A DNA stretch of 64,000 nucleotides from the NCBI GenBank assembly GCA_036874045.1, contig CM072339.1, positions 4,843,501 through 4,907,500 of the forward strand. Direction: 5' to 3'. The translations under genes were made by a program, and so were the position numbers. The stretch's first letter is position 1; the number at the start of each line of letters is the position of its first letter. The notes beneath the pieces are model-generated. The model had not been told where the DNA came from. It saw nothing but the letters and a program-made list of their open reading frames with translations, and did not search any database. This DNA comes from Cymodocea nodosa (Eukaryota > Streptophyta > Magnoliopsida > Alismatales > Cymodoceaceae). Positions 58,683 through 64,000 of the stretch are shown here, in pieces.

Positions 58683-60873
58683 TGTTTGGGTTTTCCCAAC
58701 ACTACACTAGAATAACGTGGATTTGTTACTTCTGTTTTTACTTAGTTAATTTATCTTTATGCCTATTCTCTCTTTTAGAAGTAAACAAACAACCTTTAAT
58801 ACAATTTAGATATTAATTCCAATTTGTACTTTAACTGCAAGTACACAGTGTCTATTGTATCAGTGTGCAAGTACAAGTCGATCCCACAAGGAATTGCTGA
58901 AGAACTTGAGAACTGTTCGTTTGTTAACAATCAAATTTATATATTCAATAAGCTCTCCGTTGATTTATAGTTAACTCAACAGACTAAGTTTGTTGAGTTA
59001 TGGATAACTCAATGGACTAACCTCGTGGACTTAAGTTAACTCCACGAGCTTGACTTTTCTTTTTTAATATTGCTATTTACAGAGGAATTCGGCCAACCAT
59101 TGAGTGATTCCACAAATTGTAAATAACATCAATTAAGCTCTTTAATGTTAGTTAACGTTGGATTTATCATTAAGCAATACTAACATTCAGATAATTCAAA
59201 CAGTAACCATTAAAATCTTTAAGTCTTTTGAATAAACCAATTTCAGTAAACTGTAAAATTAAAACTAACATAAAACAATCACAACACTAACAAAAATAAC
59301 ATTAATCACGATACAACACAAACAATACAACACTCAAATACAACATACAAACATAGATAAATTGTTTTTGGTATTTTTGTTTTAATATGAACATGGAAAT
59401 GAGTGATAGGTGAAATGTAAAGTAATCTCACTTGACAGTAAATACTTCCGACACTACTTGCAACGCGATTACACCACTGAAAATTAAACCACTTACAATC
59501 CTGTCTCCTCTCCCTATAGAATCGCGAGTCCAAAATTGCAAGATGATCTCCTCTTCAGCATACATGCATCAACCCGAAGCCAAGACTAAAAGCTTTACGA
59601 TCTCTTGAAATATGAGTCGGCGCTTGGTGAAAATGGCTTCCCTTCCCGCGACGCGATCACTCCTCACAGTGGTTATCAGGCACTGTGTTTGGCTCGGAAT
59701 CGACCCGACATCAGGCAAGTATCCTCACAGACCTTCGATGGTTGGTGATTATAGTGGTGATGATGGTGGTTGGTGTGATACTTTAGAGAATTGCGACGCT
59801 CATCCTCCTCTGCACACACTGTCCGTCCATCGATCACGCCCTTCTTCTTTTTTCTTCTTTTCTTTTATATTTCTTCAGTAGTAACTACTTCTGCTTGAAT
59901 GGTCGGTTGGATTTCCTTCATTCGTATCAACGGCGATGATTTCTTCTCCCTTCGATGAGTGAATTCCTACGTGATACGTGCGATCGTGGTTTTTTTCTTC
60001 CAACTGTCTGTTCCTGCAACCGCTACAGTGGTATATTAGAAAATAAATAATCCGTGGAGTTACAGATAACTCAACGGACTTTCTTCGTTGATTTAACTAT
60101 AAAACACGTGCATAAATTTAACTATCTGATGCTTAGGTGCATTTCGAATACTTATAAACTTAACTATCTGATGCTCAGATGCATTTCGGATAGTTACAAA
60201 TAACTCACCGATATATAACTTAAGTAAATCTACCAGATCTCAACACGTGTCAGCAGTAGTTTAATCATAAAATAACTTTTCGGAGAGTTACAGGTCTAAC
60301 TATTCGATGTTCAGATGCATTTCGGATAGTTACAGCTAAAATCCACTTAAGTCAATTTCCCAGAACATGACACATGTCCTTAGCTATTTTATAAATAAAA
60401 AGAGATTTCGGAGAGTTACAAGGATAACTATTCGATGCCCAGCTGCAATTTTGTATAGTTATAGATAACTCACCGAAAGTTCACTTAAGTCATTCATTAT
60501 GGTTTCGACATGTGTACTTCAAGAAATAATAAAATATTCTCTCAAAACATAACTGTTCGGCAATTTAAACATAACTATCCAATACATATTCAGTCTGTTA
60601 AACATAACTGTCCGAATTTGTTCGGTATGTTAAACATAACTGTCTGAAATATCAGAAAATTCGGATACTTAAGAATTTCACAGCCTGCAACTTACCGACA
60701 ATTCATAAATGTACTAAATTAACATTAATTCCCCAAAATTAAGTAGATTCTTCAATTAAAGCATATAATAGTGCAATTATAACATAATGGCTTAATTCTT
60801 ATATGATAAGCTAAATATTATGTAATTAACCATCATTTAACCGTTAATAATATGCACTTTTTCATTCTAAACA
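58683..60873 (-). repeat. 5' LTR of copy C
   Basis: 2191 bp, TGTTTAG...CCAAACA. Contains the three U3 modules, the TATA-like box near 59865 and the hairpin group at 58965-59050. It differs from the 3' LTR at scattered sites. Confidence 0.9.
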
Positions 60874-62423
60874 CTAAATGTTAAGTTAACGTGTGTTTTT
60901 ATTGAAAAGCATGGTATGTTTTAAAGTTATATCTTTTGTATCATGAACAGTGCACGTTTAGACAACTTGTTAAGTTAGAGTTTTGTTTGTATAGAGGTCA
61001 CGTGAGAACTCGTTAAGTTAGAGGCTTAAAGGTTAAAATAGGTCACGTGATAACTCGTTAAGTTAGTAAGTAAAAGAAGAGACGAACTCGTTAAGTTAGT
61101 GTTATACACATGGTGAAATTATAAGTTACGAATATTGTATTGTATCACGTGAGGTGCACATGTTTAACTCGTTAAGTTAACAATACTAAACATGCTGAGT
61201 TGCTATATTGAACACTAAGGCAACGCGTTAGGTTAGCATTATAAACTTAAATTGTTATTTTTGCACGTGGTAAAATTCTTATTATAAAAACATTTATTTA
61301 TTACTGAATCGGTGAGTTAGAGTTTTTCAGAGACTTACAGTCGTAACTATCCGAAAGGTAACTTAAGTCATGTTTTCAGGTCTTTACACGTGTCTCACTA
61401 GTTTTATAATATAAAAAGTCTTTCAGTGACTTACATCTATAACTATCCGAAACTTAAACTATTTTCGGTGAGTTATCGTTTAACCTTCCGAAAGAAAGAT
61501 TAAGCTGGTTCGTTGAGTTAGCATAACATCACAGACTTAGTTCGTTGAGTTAGCTACAGTACTTGTCACGTGAAATGGCACATGGTGAACTCGTTAAGTT
61601 AGAAACGTTAAGTTATATATATATACTTGTGTTACTCGTTTAGTTAACATTAAAGTAACGACTTCTTATTACACTGATGAAAAATTTTTGGACGAGAAAG
61701 TTTATTTTGCAGGAAATTTTTCAGAGATCCAGGACTAATGATTAAAGAAAATTTGAAATATAAACGTGGGTTAGAACTTGTGTGTTTCGATGAAGGAAAA
61801 AGAAAAGACGTGGAGAAGTGGAAAACTAGTAGTGGTTAAACGTGAAGGATATGCATGAAATGAAGATGCAGTATAAAAGGCATAGAATTCTCATGGATCA
61901 AATCATCCTTGCACACAAAAAGAAAAATCTTTTCAAAGATCAAACCATCCCTGCACACCAAAAGAAAAATCTTTTTTAGGGATCAAAAACACCTCTTCGG
62001 GAAAAATCTCTCAAGTGGAAGAAAATTCAGTGAAGCATAAAAAAGTAAGATTTTCGTCACTGAAGATTTGAAGTATCAGAAGAAAGCAAATTCGGTGAAG
62101 CATAAAAAGACAAGATATTCGTCACTGAAGAATTGCTGAAGAAGAAAGATCTCAAACAGGGAGAAATCTTTTAAATTCCGTAAATTAGTTTTCTCTGTTT
62201 GTAGTTATGAAATTGTATAGATGAAACATAGTATCGAGATATAATTGCATCTACAATTTTTGAGGAGAATTGAATTGTAAATTGTAATTGAAACCTTGAA
62301 TAAAAATGATTTTATGAAAATAATGTCTCAACTTGTTTTTGAGTTTTAAAGTTTCAATTATATTTCAAAAAATATTAAAAATACACAATTCACCCCCCTC
62401 TTGTGTAGCCATACGATCCTACA
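60874..62423 (+). repeat. LTR3, right part
   Basis: Starts at the C border; its first 193 bp repeat 39282-39474 with about a dozen differences. Many AACTCGTTAAGTTAG repeats at 60960-61620 and palindromic motifs at 61318-61560 (TAACTATCCGAAA, ACTTAAGTC, ACACGTGTC, TTTTCGGTGAGTTA). It has a TATA-like GTATAAAAGG near 61872 and a CAATTCACCCCCCTCTTGTG end typical of plant copia LTRs. Ends CCTACA before GTATT. No internal coding region belongs to it, so it is read as a solo LTR. Confidence 0.7.
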
Positions 62424-63930
62424 GTATTATTTAAACTTTCTTCTATATTTTTAATTATTACATCAAGTTCTACATTTAAACAAGTTTGTATTATATTTAT
62501 TAATTATATTTATTAATTTTTTAACAACTTTTACTTTAGTCCTAAGATTCAAACAAGCACTTAATATATATATGAGAGGTATATTATTCTAATATTTTAA
62601 AAAAATTTCTTTCATTTTGAAAACTATAGGTGCAAAAAATGGATAATTACTATAATTATTAAAAACTTTTGCAATATTATATAAGTGGTGGATTGCATAA
62701 ACAGATGTATAGTAATATATTCTTGAAAAATATTCTATTGCATTATAAAATAGTTTTAAAAATTCAATAAAACAATTAACTATTGCAAAATCATTTTCAT
62801 CTAGTGTTGTATTATCATTTATTCTACCATTATAATAAGTTTTTATAGCTTCTTTATAAGGTAAACAATTATTTAACATTAAATATAATGAATTCTAACT
62901 ATGAGAGACTTCTATTGTAAATGTTTTATATGGTAATTGAAATGAATCACATATATGATTAAATTCTTATTGTTGTTTACCATTAGATAAAATGTAACTA
63001 TTGTAGTTTTAATATTTTCTAGAAAATGTTTTAATTCTTCAACACCTACTTGAACTATTAATTATATGACATACATCTTTAGTGAAATAAATCAAAATCA
63101 TTTGGTGGAGTTAATCTATTTTTAAACCTAGGGATAGTTGCATTATTACTAAATGTATTATCAAATGTAATATTACCTACTTTTTCTTTAAATCCATAAA
63201 ATTCAAAATTTTTCATAATAATAGGAAAAAATATTTTGAGCATTATGTGGATGATTTATTCTTCTAAATTCTATTAATCTTTTTTGTAAAACTCAATTAT
63301 CATAAGTAAAATGTGTAGTAATAGTAATATATCTTGCTTTACTTCTATCCTCCTAACTATCAGATATACATGTTATAGATGTGTTAATAAAACCTATTAT
63401 ATTAACTAATTCTATTCTAAGTTTATTATAAAGTTCAATAATATCTTGCTTAGTTGTATTTCTAGAAACTTTTTTAAATTGTAGAGAATAAGTTTGTGAA
63501 ATATATTCTTAAAAATGTTGACTATCACCATAATTAATAGGTAAATTTTAAATAGTAATAAATTTAATATGTAATTCTCTAACACTCTAGGATTATAATG
63601 CTATTGTGTTATATACCTACAGTGTTAAAATTAAGTTATGTTTGAATTATCTTATTTTTTTAAAGATTTTTAAATGAATAACTAGCTATATGTCTAGATA
63701 AATGACTTGTATCACTTGAAACTTTATATGAAAAGTCTACATTACAAATGTTGTAGTAGACTTTCTATATCATACTACCATTTTCGTAGCTCTTTTATCT
63801 TTATTGTAAACTTTGATCATAAATTTAACCTTCTTCTTGATTTAGTAACAATAGTTGAAGTTGATGCTCCAACTTTCATAGTTTGAGCTTGAGAGTATTA
63901 TTGTTCCTATTTAAAATTGTCGTCAACATC
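62424..63930 (-). pseudogene. hAT transposase, N-terminal and catalytic part
   Basis: Minus-strand translation across a few frame breaks follows the plant Ac-like hAT order. A BED-type zinc finger remnant lies near 63710 (CNVDFSYKVSSDTSHLSRH). The first catalytic Asp region is near 63370 (INTSITCISD), then ITITTHFTYDN, RLIEFRRINHPHNAQNIF, and the second Asp region ITFDNTFSNN near 63150. Next come the DUF4413-like core (LYLMLNNCLPYKEAI, FIEFLKLFYNAIEYFS) and VFKMKEIFLKY followed by a ProLeu-rich stretch. It breaks at GTATT (62424-62428) and continues at 39101. Several stops make it inactive. Confidence 0.85.
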
Positions 63931-64000
63931 GAAAACATTATTGAAGACAAAAAATCATTGAAATTGTGTGCTATTTTTGTAAAGAACTTGAAAGTTGAAA
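63931..64000. other. Window edge upstream of the hAT frame
   Basis: Only 70 bases; too short to show a promoter or the terminal inverted repeat expected further right. Confidence 0.3.

Larger units (their letters stand above)
39475..60873 (-). mobile_element. Athila-like LTR retrotransposon, copy C (complete, with nested D)
   Basis: Both LTRs are present: 58683-60873 (5') and 39475-41016 plus 45076-45713 (3', split by D). A primer binding site and a polypurine tract lie in the right places. Without D and its 5-bp duplication the element is about 17.3 kb. The internal order is zinc-knuckle Gag, protease, RT, RNase H, integrase, acidic ORF, small ORF, Gag capsid ORF, F-box gene. Five-base flanks differ (GTGAG left, CTAAA right). 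Instead, about 193 bp of LTR3 is directly repeated on both sides. By eye the 3' and 5' LTRs differ at about 5% of sites over the first 200 bp. Confidence 0.9.

Overview
This window is nuclear plant DNA made almost wholly of nested transposable elements. It is AT-rich, and I see no host gene, rRNA, tRNA or CRISPR array. Plant origin is inferred from the element types: Athila-type Ty3/gypsy elements with a tRNA-Asp-type primer binding site, Ty1/copia elements, a chromovirus integrase relic, and an Ac-like hAT transposase with plant-type domains. I cannot name the species.

Layout. 1-14608: Athila-like element A (minus strand; its 3' end lies left of the window), inserted in the gag ORF of a related element. 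14609-24767: that second element, B (minus strand), with internal deletions and truncated by A. 24768-31423: a decayed Ty1/copia element (minus strand) whose 3' LTR is cut by B and whose RNase H region carries a solo LTR of its own family on the opposite strand. 31424-38640: mostly gene-free sequence with three tandem-repeat arrays and a chromovirus integrase relic. 38648-39101 and 62424-63930: two halves of one hAT transposase pseudogene (minus strand), separated by nested insertions. 39102-39474 and 60874-62423: a solo-LTR-like element (LTR3) that split the hAT gene. 39475-60873: a complete Athila-like element C (minus strand) inside LTR3. Its 3' LTR is interrupted by D (41017-45070), a plus-strand deletion derivative of the same family flanked by GATCT duplications.

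The Athila-like family is the notable content. A, B and C share an odd order after the 5' LTR and primer binding site: a gag fragment with only the CCHC zinc knuckle, then protease, reverse transcriptase, RNase H and integrase in one frame; a long acidic ORF of about 748 codons ending in a domain like the plant Transposase_32 family; a small conserved ORF; and only then the main Gag matrix/capsid domain. In A and C an F-box gene follows, then a polypurine tract, about 1.3 kb of noncoding DNA, a second polypurine tract and the 3' LTR. Gag is therefore split and permuted, and a host-like F-box gene is carried as cargo. Copy C is about 17.3 kb without D, with LTRs of about 2.2 kb.

The LTRs of three different families in the window (the Athila-like one, the copia one and LTR3) share short palindromic motifs in the same sense orientation (TAACTATCCGAAA, TTTTCGGTGAGTTA, ACTTAAGT, ACACGTGT). 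All coding regions seen are degenerate, but different copies are broken at different places, so the family was probably active not long before these insertions. Boundaries come from reading LTR ends (TGTTTAG...CTAAACA), target duplications and copy-to-copy comparison by eye.
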